Positions 33,896 to 45,460 of a stretch of 64,000 nucleotides of DNA are shown here, piece after piece (position 1 is the stretch's first letter; each line of letters begins with the position of its first letter). The translations under genes and the position numbers were made by a program. The stretch is from contig NC_053391.1 of assembly GCF_905171765.1 (NCBI RefSeq), positions 112,209,409 through 112,273,408 of the forward strand. The letters run 5' to 3'. Below the pieces are notes generated by a model. It was not told where the DNA came from, made no database searches, and saw only the letters and a program-made list of their open reading frames with translations. This DNA is from Bufo bufo (taxonomy: Eukaryota; Chordata; Amphibia; Anura; Bufonidae).

Positions 33896-34839
33896 CACAC
33901 AAATGGAATATTTGCATGTCTTCTGTGTTTTGTACCCACTTCTGATTTTGTCTACCAAATCATAAGCCAATTCTGATTGGACCATGTCATACATGCCTTA
34001 CAGCTGCTACACAGACAGGATCCGTTGTGCATCTCATTTTTCCTTCCTCCTGACAGATCAGAAGAAGGGTCAAATAAATGATGATGTTGTTGTAGAAAAT
34101 ATTAATAGTTGTAATCGGCTCGCATCAAAGTTTGTGTAAGGAAAATGGTAAATCCCTTCTCTCAGCCCCGTCAGAGACAAACCCAGGTATTACCATCTTG
34201 ATTGAAAATTCTGAGCAACTCCTCCGCCCTGCTCAGTCTGCTCACCTTTATTTACTAACAAAAGGTGTAAAAGGGGCTGGCCCAAGACAAGGATACAGGA
34301 AGTGATAACATGCAGGAAGTGATGTCAAAGGACAGGGCGGGGCAATCAATGTGGCAGGGCAGACAATGCACACGCCCCATCCCTGTATAAGGAAGGATGA
34401 GTCATGTCCATTGTCTGATCAGCCAGGTGGCCGCCCACCCTCCATCCCTGTCAGCATGGACCTCATTCAATATTGCTCAAAGGTTATCAGTATCTAATAA
34501 AGATCATTCTACTGGTTCCCATAGGTTTGAAATTATCTGCGAGACATTCCTACGGCTATTGTCAGTATACGGTACTAGTATACCGACAAGGCAGATATGC
34601 ATGTCTTAAAAGCAGATATGTCTCCAAGCCCATGAGAAGGTTTTCATACTGACTGTTTTACCACTGGTCCAGATTCAGCCAAAGTACCCTCTGCTAGAGC
34701 GCTCTTTGGTTAATCAGACACAGGGAGACAGATGGCAATCTATAAAAACACACCCACATCCTAAAGTAAAATGTCTGCATAATAAAATTTCCACAACAAT
34801 GTCAACCAGGCCAAAAAGGCAAAATAGTGGCCAAGTCAA
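33896..34839. other. Unclassified DNA between inverted arm and minisatellite
   Basis: Short phrases (ACAGGATCCGTT near 34,015) echo the arm. 34,130-34,640 holds AATAAA signals on both strands and might be an LTR fragment, but no ends were found. No gene. Confidence 0.25.
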
Positions 34840-36145
34840 GGAGTAGGGAGGGTGTGAACAGCATGAGAAGTTCACAGAGTGGCCCAGTGACATAGTGGTG
34901 AGGAGGCAGTAGCATGATGAGACCACAGAGTGGCAAAGTGATATAGTGTGAAGGTGTCAGCAGCATGAGGAGACCACAGAGTGGTGATGTGTCAGCAGCA
35001 TGAGGAGACGACAGAGTGGTGAAGTGGCAGCAGCATGAGGAGGACACAGAGTGGCACAATGACAAAGTGTGGAGGTGGCAGCAGCATGAGAAGATGACAG
35101 AGTGGAGAAGTGGAAGCAGCATGAGGAGACCACAGAGTGGAACAATAACAGAGTGCGGAGGTGGCAGCAGCAGAATGAGGAGACCACAGACTGGCCCAGT
35201 GACATAGTGTTAGGTAGCAGCAGCATGAGCAGACCACAGAGTGGTGACTTGGCAGCAGCATGAGCAGACCACAGAGTGGTGACTTGGCAGCAGCAATAGG
35301 AGACCACAGCGTGGTGAAGTGGCAGCAGCATAAGGAGACCACGGAGTGGCACAATGACAGAGTGTGGAGGTGGCAGCAACATGAGGAGGCCACATAGTGG
35401 CACAATGACAGAGTGTTGAGATAGAAACAGCAGCATGAGGAGACCACAAAGTGGCCCAGAGACAGGGTTGAGTTGGCAGCAGCATGAGGAGACCACAGAG
35501 TGGCAAGGTGACATAGTGTGAAGGTGGCAGCAGCATGAGGAGACCACAGAGTGGTGAAGTGACAGCAGCATGAGGAGACCACAGAGTGGCCAAGTGATAG
35601 TGTTGAGGTAGCAGCAGCATGAGGAGACCACAGAGTGGTGAAGTGGCAGCAGCATGAGGAGACCACAGAGTGGCACAATAACAGAGTGCGGAGGTGGCAG
35701 CAGCAGCATGAGGAGACCACAAACTGGCCCAGTGATATAGTGTTGAGGTAGCAGCAGCATGAGCAGACCACAGAGTGGTGACTTGGCAGCAGCATGAGCA
35801 GACCACAGAGTGGTGATTTGGCAGCAGCATGAGAAGACCACAGAGTGGTGAAGTGGCAGCAGCATAAGGAGACCACGGAGTGGCACAATGACAGAGTGTG
35901 GAGGTGGCAGCAACATGAGGAGGCCACATAGTGGCACAATGACAGAGTGTGGAGATAGAAACAGCAGCATGAGGAGATCACAAAGTGGCCCAGAGACAGG
36001 GTTGAGTTGGCAGCAGCATGAGGAGACCACAGAGTGGCAAGGTGACATAGTGTAAAGGTGGCAGCAGCATGAGGAGGCCACAGAGTGGCACAATGACAGA
36101 ATGTGGAGGTGGCAGCAGCAGCATAAGGAGACCACAGAGTTGACC
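34840..36145 (+). repeat. GCAGCAGCATGAGGAGACCACAG-type minisatellite
   Basis: Units of roughly 35 and 70-75 bases built on GCAGCAGCATGAGGAGACC and CACAGAGTGG. A higher-order copy of about 530 bases is visible: the block at 35,207 recurs from about 35,741. Overlapping minus-strand frames of 392, 409 and 239 residues result from its low stop content and are not genes. Confidence 0.9.
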
Positions 36146-36329
36146 GGTGAAAGAGTGGGGAGGTGGGTGGCAATAACAGTACCCGCTGGCGATGGTGGGT
36201 ATAAGAAGGAGCACTTGGCATCAGATGTGTGGCATCAGGCGGGTGGCAGCATGAGAATAGTAGCTGAGGCAGGTAACCAGAAGAAACTGGCCTGTTTTGT
36301 CAAGATTTGGGTGAGGCAGCATGGATGAT

Positions 36330-38560
36330 CTAATCTGATGCATCAGGCATTGGTGGAAGGATCCATACCCGATTTATCCCGACAAAGGTCAGTCTCTCCA
36401 CATTTTGAGTAGACAGGCGAGTTCTCCTTGGGGTAACTATGGCCCCCGCCGCACTAAACACCAGCTCTGATGCCACACTACTGGCCAGGCAGGATAGCTT
36501 TTCCAGGGCAAACTCAGCCAGTTGAGGCCAAAAATCTAGTTTGGCTGCCCAGTATTCCAGCGGACCTTCAATGTGGGGTGGCAGGGTGCTGTTCAAGTAT
36601 GCCGCCACCTGCTGGTTCAGGTTATGCTCCAGGACTAGCTGCTGCTGCTGGTGAGTAGATTCTTCACTAGGGGGGTTAAGAAAACTGCTCATCATCGACT
36701 CTAAACTCAAGCTGCTTCTGATGGAGCTGATACTACTCCTACCTCCCCACCCTGCCATAGCAGCCATGGCAGTGGAATGAGAGCGCAGAGAACCACCACA
36801 GTCAGACCTGCAAGAGGATGGATGATGGCGCATATAGGCAGCGGCCAACTGACTACATAAAATGTCTCTATAGTAGTTCAGTTTGTACTCCCTCTCAGCG
36901 GGTGTAAAGAAGGCCCCCATTATGGACTGGTAGTGAGGGTCTAACAAGATGCAGAGCCAGAAGTCATGCCACTGCCGAATGGTGACAATTCACTACCCAA
37001 ACAAGTGAGCATGCAGCAGGCAATTTGCACAAGTGACTCGGAGGGACTCCCTGCCTCCATCTCTACTGCATACTGCCATGGTGTGCCTGGGTCATCTGCC
37101 TCGTCTTCCTTATCTCCCTCTTGCTCCTCCAGCTGCTCCTGCTTCTCCTCTCCTGTCACCTATATAGAAAAACCACCCAATTCGCTACACATTCCTTGTG
37201 GTCCAATGTCCTCCTCCAGTTCAGCCCCCACAGGGCTCATGTGGCCATAAGATACAGGCGCTGCGTCTCCAGTCCCCTGACCAGACAGATTTAACAGCAT
37301 CTGTTCCAGGACATAAAGCAGTGGAATTACATCGTTCATCCCGTAGTCCTGGTGACTGACAAATAACGTGACCTCCTCAAAGGGCCTGAGCAAAGAGCAG
37401 GTGTCACGCATGAGCTGCCACTGGCTGACATCAAAGTTACACAGGAGACTATTTCTGTCTGCTTGGATCATCAAGAAATCGTTTATGGCCTTTCTCTGTT
37501 TTTATAGTCAGTCCAACATATGAAGGGTGGCATTCCAATGTGTAGAAACTTCACATATCAGCCTATGTTGGGGGATGCCGTTCTGCCGCTGCAGCTCAAA
37601 GAGGGTGCGCTTTGCGGTGTACGAGTGGCTGAAGTGCATGCAAAGTTCTATGGACATTTTTAGGATGTCTGGGAGATAGGTGGAAGACTTCAGGAACCAC
37701 TTGACAACCAGATTGAACACGTGCGCCATGCAGGATGCATGGCTCAGCCCTCCTTGACGCAGCTTCGACACCATGTTCTTCCCGTTGTCGGTCACCATGG
37801 TTCTGATTTTGAGTTGTCGCGGAGAAAGCCAGGATTCAATTTCTTGATGAAGGACAGGGAGCAGTTCCTCCCCTGTGTGACTCCGTTCGCCCAGGCAAAC
37901 AAGGTGTGGAACAGCATGACACTGCCGTGCCCTGCACATGTGGTATGCTGTAGTAGCAATTTGAATTGTCCCTGCAGTGGAGGACACGGTGATGGATGAG
38001 GAGGCAGAGGCGGACATTGTCGCAGGACCAACGGCCTGAGGATGTGGAGGCGGAAGTGGTGTCATCTGGCCAAGTTGCTGGTGTGGCTGGGCAGGAACCA
38101 CATTTACCCAGTGGGCCATAAAGGACATATATTGTCCTTGACCGTAGTTATAGCTCCACATGTCGGTGATGCCGTGCACTTTGACAGACACTGACAGGCT
38201 CAAGGACTTGCCCACCTTCTGTTCTACATGTGTTTGCAGGGCTGGAAAAGGACAACTTGGAAAGGGAGCGACTGCAGCACCAGCAACTTGGCCAGAAGCA
38301 CGTTCAGCTTCTGCACCATTGGATGAGTGCACGCATTCTGTTGTCTTTTGGCAATCGCTTTGGTGATCGATTGCTGATGTAATGACGAGGAGTAGAAGGA
38401 GGAGGAGCAGGAGCATCAGAACCAGCAGATAATGAGAAGGACAGACCGCTCCCTTCGGCTAAGGTGGTGGAGCCTTGACTGCCTGAAATTGTGTGTGTGC
38501 CACTGGGTGACACAGCAGGCTGGACCCTCACATCGGAGCCACGGTTCACCCAGGCCACTT
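36330..38560 (-). pseudogene. hAT-superfamily transposase, copy 2, broken
   Basis: The N-terminal block (38,558-38,304) includes RHYISNRSPKRLPKDNR. In another frame 38,416-37,508 carries VKVHGITDMWSYNYGQGQY, MSFMAHWVN, MVTDNGKNMVSKLRQGGLSH and ASCMAHVFNLVVKW, the hAT catalytic core, ending STHWNATLHMLD. TGA (37,508) and TAA (37,502) follow, and the same frame continues (KQRKAINDF) to a stop at 37,160. A frame change leads to 36,947-36,330 with MLDPHYQSIMGAFF and the C-terminal dimerisation segment WPQLAEFALEKLSCLASSVA then SELVFSAAGAIV. Lesions are few compared with the copy at 26-28 kb; the two are relatives. The typical SER of the C-terminus reads SEL here. The N-terminal end abuts the right inverted arm. 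Confidence 0.87.
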
Positions 38561-38564
38561 TATG

Positions 38565-38877
38565 GTCATCTCTGTTTTAGATCAACTCCAGTTTTTTTTT
38601 CCTTTAGCAATACTGATGGATTATTGAGCAAATGCTGACTAAGTGAAGGCGTATGCTCCACAGACAGGATCTGTTTTTTCTGGGTAATTGTTCTGACGGA
38701 TCAGAGAATGGGGAAAATTAATCAGTGACGTCAACACAAACTTACTGCTGACACCCTCTCCACTCTGTCGGGGGTCTCTACTTGTATAAGCGTTTAATAG
38801 AACAGGTTCTGTGGACATCTATGTGGAATCAGCTGACGATGGTGTAAAAGGAGTGTGCTTCTTCTTGACGCTAACAT
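38565..38877 (-). repeat. Right arm of the ~300-bp inverted repeat
   Basis: Inverted partner of 33,597-33,895. It begins five bases beyond the first Met of the hAT remnant. The arms might be long subterminal repeats of that element or two copies of an independent repeat; no 8-bp target duplication was found at their outer edges. Confidence 0.85.
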
Positions 38878-38887
38878 CTATCTGTAA

Positions 38888-39287
38888 GGGCTTGTTCACA
38901 CAAACGTATGGGTTCTGTTGCCATATTGCGGACCACATATGCGGATCCGCAATAAACGGACACCGTTCCCTGGGCATTCCACATTACGGATGCGGACCCA
39001 TTCACTTGAATGGGTCTGCAAATCCGGAGATGCGGAGCGGTGCGGAACGGAAGCACGGAACGGAAACCCACGGAAGCACTACGGATTCTGTTCTGTACTT
39101 CCGTTCCACACAAAGATAGAACATGTTCTACTGTATCTTTTTTCGGAACAGAGGAATGCGGACCCATTCAAGTTGAATGGGTCTGGATCCATCCCAGAGG
39201 CCTCACTAATGTTCTCCGTGCATTGCAGACCGCAAATTGCGGCCCCAATGCATGGAACGGAAGCCATACGTTTGTGTGAACAAGCCC
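38888..39287. mobile_element. PIF/Harbinger-type MITE, TAA target duplication
   Basis: Perfect 24-bp terminal inverted repeats starting GGGCTTGTTCACACAAACG, flanked by TAA at 38,885-38,887 and 39,288-39,290. Inner sequence is full of CCGTTCC/CGGAAC and GGATCCGCA repeats. A 3-bp TAA duplication fits PIF/Harbinger elements. No transposase. Confidence 0.8.
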
Positions 39288-39299
39288 TAAGGCTGAGTT

Positions 39300-39611
39300 G
39301 ATACTTGAGTTATTTGGTCAGTTTTGGCCCTGTGACCGCCCAAATAAGTCAAGTTTGCTGTGATTCTTAGAGCGACGCCTGTCATCTGAATGCCATACGG
39401 ACTCACAGCTTTATTTTCACTACCAAAGCAGACTCCCTGTGCGTGTTACAACAAGGCACAGTTTTCTACACCACTATAAAGGCTCTCAGCAGCCAGGAAA
39501 TAGCCATTTTATAACGTAATTCGCTGCAAATTTATTTGGATCAAACCAAATTTTTCCCGAAAAATTCGGCAAACCAGCGAATCGAATTTCTGAAAAATGT
39601 GCTCATCTCTA
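39300..39611 (-). mobile_element. Right end of a hAT-type repeat
   Basis: The reverse complement begins TAGAGATGAGCACATTT and reads on into TTCGATTCGC palindromic text, matching the terminus shared by other hAT-like repeats here. The opposite end was not located. Confidence 0.45.
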
Positions 39612-40079
39612 ATTATTATTCATTTCATTAAATATTTGTGCAGGAAGAAAGAAAAATATTTCATCTCTGCTTGGAAACAGCTACACAGGTCCCTTTATAT
39701 TAAATGAGCTTAAAGGTGAACTAAAACTGGAATCCAAACAGGAAAAAAGAACAACCAACAAAACATAATCTCCTTATGTGTCTTTGCTATATGTTTTTGT
39801 TTCATCAAATGTCACAATTGCAGACCGAAAGGAAATGCATTGTTCTCTCAGGCTGTAACCATGTATACTACCCCTCCTTCTCCCCCTCTCATGTTAGTGC
39901 ATGTAAGGCAGGGAGGACAGAGCTAATTTAAGCATGGATAACTTTTGTCTACTGATAATGCAAAAAGATTTGATTACCACTATGTGGAGTTGCAATAGAC
40001 TTCCCACTCAAATAGATAAAAAAAATTGTCTGCTGTCAGGCGCTGCCTGGATGTGCAGTCTTTTATTTTTATTTTTTAA

Positions 40080-40530
40080 AGAAGACAGAACTACAACTCC
40101 CAGAATGTCTTGAGTTTTATTATGGGATATCAATGAACATTACCTGTAGGGGGATATTAAAGGAGATAGCTACAACTCCCAGCATGTCCAGATTGTTATT
40201 ATAGAGTAGCAGTGGACATTACATGGTGAAGGATATCAGGAGAGATATACAACTCCCAGCATGTCCAGACTGTTATTATGGGACATCAGTATACATTATA
40301 GGGAGACTGTTTTTAAAAGGCATCAGTGGTCATTACATGGAGGCGGATATGAGAACAGAAATACAACTCGAATGTCCAAACTGTTATTATGGGGCATCAG
40401 TGCACATTACATGGAGAAGGATATTATCGAAGAGAACTACAACTCCTAGCATTTCTTTCGTTTTATTATGGGCTTTCAGAGAACATTACACAGAGTGGGT
40501 ATAAGGAAAGAACTACAACTTCTACTATTT
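40080..40530 (+). repeat. ~78-bp tandem array with ZNF143/Staf-like motif
   Basis: CTACAACTCC or a variant recurs at about 40,091, 40,170, 40,248, 40,361, 40,437 and 40,512. Three units keep ACTCCCAGCATG or CCAGAATG, close to the known ZNF143/Staf core (ACTACAATTCCCAGCATGC-like); the others are decayed. Each unit also carries TTATTATGGG and GACATTACATGG text. Confidence 0.75.
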
Positions 40531-42689
40531 GACAACTTATAGAGTGAGACACTAACCTCACACACTGCACAGGAGTTGGACCCACATTGCAACATCACTT
40601 AGGTCCTTTAGCACTTCTATGCACTGCTTATCTCTGTTTCAGTGGGTAAATAGGGTCAAATTAAAGGTCTCATGGGAGTGGGATAGAAAGTGACTGTAGG
40701 GATCAAGGGCAAATACTGCACTACAGGAAAATTAATCTGCCAGCATTTCAGTGTGGGTAAGCGCTGCCCCTCTCCTTTACATTCTGTTCAGTGTGTGATG
40801 ACGTCATGCTTGTTCACCCAGTTATTGTATAGCTGAAGATGGAGGAGTACTAGGGGAAAGACAAAGTCTAAGTAAAGAAACTAATTTCCTTAACAGATGA
40901 GGTTATAAATATATACCTTCAGAATAAATATTTTTGTAATTTCAAATGCAACAATACCAATTAAATCGTAATCCTTGAATAAATTCAGTTAGAATGTAAC
41001 ATCTTGGAATAACACATTGGCCAGGTGCTCTTCAATAAGTCAGAATGTAATTTTGATCTAGTCTCAAAAATCTCTTGCTATTTGGACATAAATGCCTAAA
41101 AGCGTCTACAAATAAATGTTTTTGTTACATCTATGTTTGCACATATAAACACACAAAATGCATCCAAAGCTGCCACACTGACGCTTTCTTTTTTAGAGAG
41201 AATGCACCTTTAACACTAGCATTTGTATCCATATTTCAGACATCGTTTTCTATTAAACTGATCTTGAATTATTAATGTTAAAGTAAAGAAATGTAACTCA
41301 AAAACTCAGTTTTGTGCTCTACTTTAAAGATTGCCATTTACAGAATTTAATTTGATTCAGACTTTCAGCACTGTGACTCTGTAATAATAACAGAGAAGGA
41401 ATCTACGGTGCTATGCTTAACAGCTCTTCTCCAGAAGGATGAAAACCATCTCGCTAAAGCCACTTATTAGTAACAATCCTTTAAGTCAATGCTTGACTAA
41501 TTAAAGAGCCTTAAAACATGAAAAAAGATTTTAGTTAGACGGTTGTCTCCAAAAGAAGGTACCCCCAAAATCGACTTGTGGTATATATGTACGGTAAACT
41601 AATAGGCACACTTAACAACATTGTTTTTTTTAAATATAGAGGTAAAAGTACAGTGAGAACAGAGTCTATGTGAGAATCTGGAAAACATGGTGGCATTCTT
41701 CATTTTACATCATATTACAGATGCATAATACTCCATTCTAGGGGAAAATACAGTGCATCATACAGTTGCACATGCACTGTCTATGAGTCAAAAAGTAAAA
41801 TCATAAGCATAATCATAATCTACAATAATTTGTTTATTAATCTACTGTTAAACATACCTTGTAGGTGTAAAATACAATGGACATGATAGCACAATAACTG
41901 ACACTCAGATATTTGAATACCGTGGAGAGCAATTGGTCACTCTGTAATTTAAAAAGTCATTTTAGTATCAAGTTCTTCATTTGTTGAAGCCTGCAGAATA
42001 AATCAAATTGCTGTACAGTTGAGGCTTGTGGTTCATTAAGAGACTCAAGATTAATTACAAGACCATTGCCTGTTTGATTAAATTAATCCTTCAATACATA
42101 AACCATTGTTTAGTAAATACTATTTACTCACTAATTATGGGACTAGATGGCAAATTATTTCTTACAATGAAACAAGATGTGTTGATTGTAAGACCACGCT
42201 GAGTTACTAGGAATAATGTTCACACTAATGTAATGTTAGTTATACAATAAAATTATATTTTCAGGTGATAATTGCATGAGATGCTGGCAAATTATTTTCC
42301 TTTTTCCAGGGTATACTGAACTTATCAGGTACTTGGTGAAAAGAAAAAAATGAGTTTAGGATGTGACATTTATCATGAATATGAGAAGGTTATGTGAAAT
42401 GTTGGCTGCTAATATGGAATTAAAAAGAAAAATATATTTTATATAGTAGTGGTAATTACACAGTTAAATATAGGATGCTGAGTCTGCCTTTTAAAGCAAA
42501 ATTTCACTTTTGGGCATCATTCTTCAGTTTATATATACACATAAATATATGTCATATACAAGGTTTTAAAAAGCAGCTTTACTGATCTTGTATTGATCTG
42601 GAGTTATGGCAGCCTTCTGTAACCTATAGCAGCATTCTGATTTCTGATAGTTACTGAAAACTAGTTATAGTTCCTTAAAAATTATTCAT
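40531..42689. other. Unclassified A/T-rich DNA, no gene seen
   Basis: Two kilobases without a supported ORF, RNA or element boundary. This and 47.4-48.4 kb are the least repeat-like stretches of the window. Confidence 0.3.
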
Positions 42690-43087
42690 AACCCTTGAAC
42701 TTTTTCACATTTGTTCATATTACACCCACAAACTTAAATGTACTTTATTGGGATTTTATGTAATAGACCAGGCATGCTCAACCTGCGGCCCTCCAGCTGC
42801 TGCAAAACTACAACTCCCAGCATGCTCGAACAGCCTACAGCTATCAGCCTACAGCAGGGCATTGTGGCAGTTGTAGTTTTACAACAGCTGGAGGGCCGCA
42901 GGTTGAGCATGCCTGTAATAGACCAATACAAAGTAGCAGGTACAGTATGTGTGAAATGATACATAATTTTAAAACTTTTTAATAAATACTAATTTAAAAA
43001 GTGTGGAGTGCATTTGTATTCAGCCCTCTGTACTCTGATACTGCTAAATAAAATCCAATGTGACTAATTGCCTTCAGAAATCACCTA
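42690..43087 (+). mobile_element. Tc1 terminal region, solo fragment
   Basis: Text such as TTTTCACATTTGTTCATATT, CTTTATTGGGATTTTATG, AGACCAATACAAAGTAGCA and GTGCATTTGTATTCAGCC is that of a Tc1 family end I recognise from fish and frogs. Only the untranslated end is present, interrupted by the hAT foldback at 42,769. Confidence 0.6.
42769..42915. mobile_element. 147-bp hAT foldback MITE with 8-bp target duplication
   Basis: TAATAGAC at 42,761-42,768 and 42,916-42,923 is an exact duplication. The ends CAGGCATGCTCAACCTGCGG and inverse continue as a long imperfect palindrome (CCCTCCAGCTG). One arm contains ACTACAACTCCCAGCATG, the ZNF143-like motif; the other arm has a decayed version. Confidence 0.9.
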
Positions 43088-43139
43088 TATATGTTTTTTA
43101 CTTTTTTTATTGTATTTTCTACATTTTTAATTCATATTA

Positions 43140-44352
43140 AAGACATTAACATGATGAAGGAACACATATGGAACTAGGTAGCAAACACAAAAGTGTTAAA
43201 TCAGAATATTTTTATATTTTAGATTATTCAAAGTGCCCCCTTTTGCTTTGATGATAGATTTGCACAATCTTGGTATTTTCTTAGACAGCTTCATGAGGAA
43301 TGGTTTTCCGACAATCTTGAAGGAGTTTCCATGAGTACTGAGCCCTTGTTGGCTGCTTTTCCTTCTCTTAGCGGTTGGTCCAATTGTTCCCAAACCATCT
43401 CAATTGTGTTAAGGTTGCGCAATTGTAGGGGACAAAGCACTCCATCGCTCTCCTTCTTGGCCAAATAGCCATTACATAGCCTGGGAATGTGTTTGGGGTA
43501 ATTGTCCTGTTGAAAAACAAATAATGGTCCCACTAATTGCAAACCAGATGGGATGGCATGTTCCCCTGAAGAGCCATTTTAGAGGGTGGGAGTGGTAGTG
43601 GCCCTAATGATATGTTGTACCATGGTGTACTCCCTCAGGCTGTTGCTTCCTCGAGATAGATGTAGTGAAATATGGGTTTAAAAAATCAGGTGGCCAGAAG
43701 TAAACATGTAAAAGTCTCTCTTTATTTAGTGAAGATTAGAATATAACTTCTGGCACATACAGCAGTATTAAGTACAAATTGCAGTTTCTGGCATGAGATG
43801 AGGAAGTAAGATGGCTGGTTGTATGGTATTTAATGGTACTTGCAGGCACTTATGGAGATTTGTGTCCACTGTGTGATTCAATTGTGAAATTAGCATGGCC
43901 TGGTGGTTATTTTAGGTGATGGGTGTCTGGCCTGTTTTCCCTCACTGGTGAAAGGATCTGTAAAGCTGGATCTTGCTGGTCATTCTGCTGATTTTAAACT
44001 GCTGTAGCTTTTGGGAATGCTGTATCTTGACTCTGACAATCTTCTTGGAGTAAGGGTCTCACAACTAGTTGAGGTCCCTGAAGAAGTTGCTAAGGCATGT
44101 ACTTCCTTCCTCTTCACTCTCTACTCTAAAAATCATCCTCCTGGTAGGAAGTAGTGCCATTCAACTACTACAAAAAGGAGAGGAACAGGGTGGTTAGCCC
44201 TGTTCCTGCAACCATACCTCCTTTTTGCAGATACCCCCAGGTCTGGGGTACTGTACATATTACTGCAGAATGCTGTGGTAGCCATACTGTTTAAGTGTGC
44301 CTTGAATATTGCATAAATCACCAATGGTGTCACCTGCAAAGCACCCCTACAT
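43140..44352 (-). pseudogene. Tc1 remnant split by a ~700-bp insertion
   Basis: 43,140-43,560 holds the C-terminal part on the minus strand: FQQDNYPKH (second catalytic Asp), a decayed NLNTIEMVWEQL in place of the SPDLNPIE region, and IIKAKGG near the end. The Tc1 text resumes at 44,264 (ACTGCAGAATGCTG, mirrored in the copy near 33,420) and ends about 44,352. Between them, 43,561-44,263 is unrelated DNA with an inverted AATAAA-type signal near 43,720; it may be an LTR, but ends are unclear. Stops and a split reading frame make it non-functional. Confidence 0.65.
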
Positions 44353-44727
44353 ATCTAATATGTATTGGTGATTTGACATAATTGGGTCTCAAAACATATG
44401 CAGTGAAACACAGTATATTAGTTTCCCACCATTTAAAAGCAATAACAGGAGTTAGTCTTTTAGGTGACAATTAGTGTTGGTCAAGCACCAAAGTGCTCGT
44501 GTAGAACACTTCCCGATGCTGGCGTGCTCTACAGAGCACCCGAGCACAATGGAAGTCAATGGGAGAACGCGAGCATTAACCCAGGCACCCCCTGTTCTGA
44601 AGAGGGGAGGGTGTTGGGACTCTAGTTCGGATTAGGAGTCCCTGCTCTGACTCCATATATAGAGTCAGTGCTTGGGGACACCCAGTGTATTTAAATCTAA
44701 TTTAGCCCCTATTTCTGAAAAGTTTCT

Positions 44728-44797
44728 GGTGGGATTCAAACTCACAACCTTCTACATTACAGCCAAGAATCTTAACCACTACACTATAGAGCTGCAT
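44728..44797 (-). repeat. tRNA-like cassette 1
   Basis: On the minus strand an A-box-like TAGTGTAGTGG (44,776-44,786) precedes a B-box-like AGTTTGAATCC (44,732-44,742). The cloverleaf is not well kept, so it is called tRNA-derived, not a tRNA gene. Confidence 0.6.
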
Positions 44798-44904
44798 GGC
44801 CAGTTACTTATAAAAAAAATATGAGACTTCTGCTATATAGTTATACTTACTAGTAGTAAGTATTCTTATACAGCAGAAGTCTCATATTTTATTTTATTTT
44901 TATA

Positions 44905-44935
44905 CTATTAGAAGGTTGTGAGTTCGAATCCCTTC
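44905..44935 (+). repeat. tRNA-like cassette 2, B-box half only
   Basis: AGAAGGTTGTGAGTTCGAATCC includes the B box AGTTCGAATCC at 44,921-44,931. The A-box half is missing. Inverted relative to cassette 1, with a hairpin (GAGACTTCTGCT and inverse) between them. Confidence 0.55.
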
Positions 44936-45102
44936 AGAAATAGAGGCTAAATTTAATATATATAAGTTTTTAGCCATAATATATTTACATATATTATTAT
45001 ATATTTAGAATATATAATATATTATAAGATATGTAAATATATTATGGCTAAAACATCAGTAGTAGTTTCCCACACATTATGCATTCATATATATCAGAAG
45101 TA

Positions 45103-45147
<45 letters not shown>

Positions 45148-45225
45148 ATTACACATTTTTTACAATTACTAAAATAATATATATATATATCAATTGAATT
45201 TAGCCTCTATTTCTGAAATTTTTCT

Positions 45226-45296
45226 GGCAGGATTTGAACTCACAACTTCCACATTATAGCCAAGAACCTTAACCACTACACTTTAGAGCTGCATGA
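45226..45296 (-). repeat. tRNA-like cassette 3
   Basis: A box AAGTGTAGTGG (45,273-45,283) and B box AGTTCAAATCC (45,230-45,240) on the minus strand; same family as cassettes 1, 2 and 4. Confidence 0.6.
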
Positions 45297-45386
45297 CTAG
45301 TTACTTTAAAAGAAAAAATAAAAAAAAAATATGAAACTAGTAAGTATTCCTATACAGCAGAAGTTTTTTTTTTAAGTATCTAGCCA

Positions 45387-45460
45387 TGCAGCTCTATGGT
45401 GTAGTGGTTAACATTTTTGGTTGTGATATAGAAGGTTGTTAGTTCGAATCCCGCCAGAAA
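45387..45460 (+). repeat. tRNA-like cassette 4, best preserved
   Basis: A box TGGTGTAGTGG at 45,397-45,407 and B box AGTTCGAATCC at 45,441-45,451, 44 bases apart start to start, the normal spacing of an internal Pol III promoter. The body starts near GCAGCTCTATGG and ends GAATCCCGCCAG. Acceptor-stem pairing is poor. Confidence 0.6.

Noticed and set aside
34957..36221. Frames of 392 and 409 codons on the minus strand
   Set aside because: They lie in different frames of one minisatellite and have no domain; low stop content of the repeat explains them.
45387..45460. A functional tRNA gene
   Set aside because: A and B boxes are present, but acceptor pairing is poor and three related broken copies lie in the same transposon.
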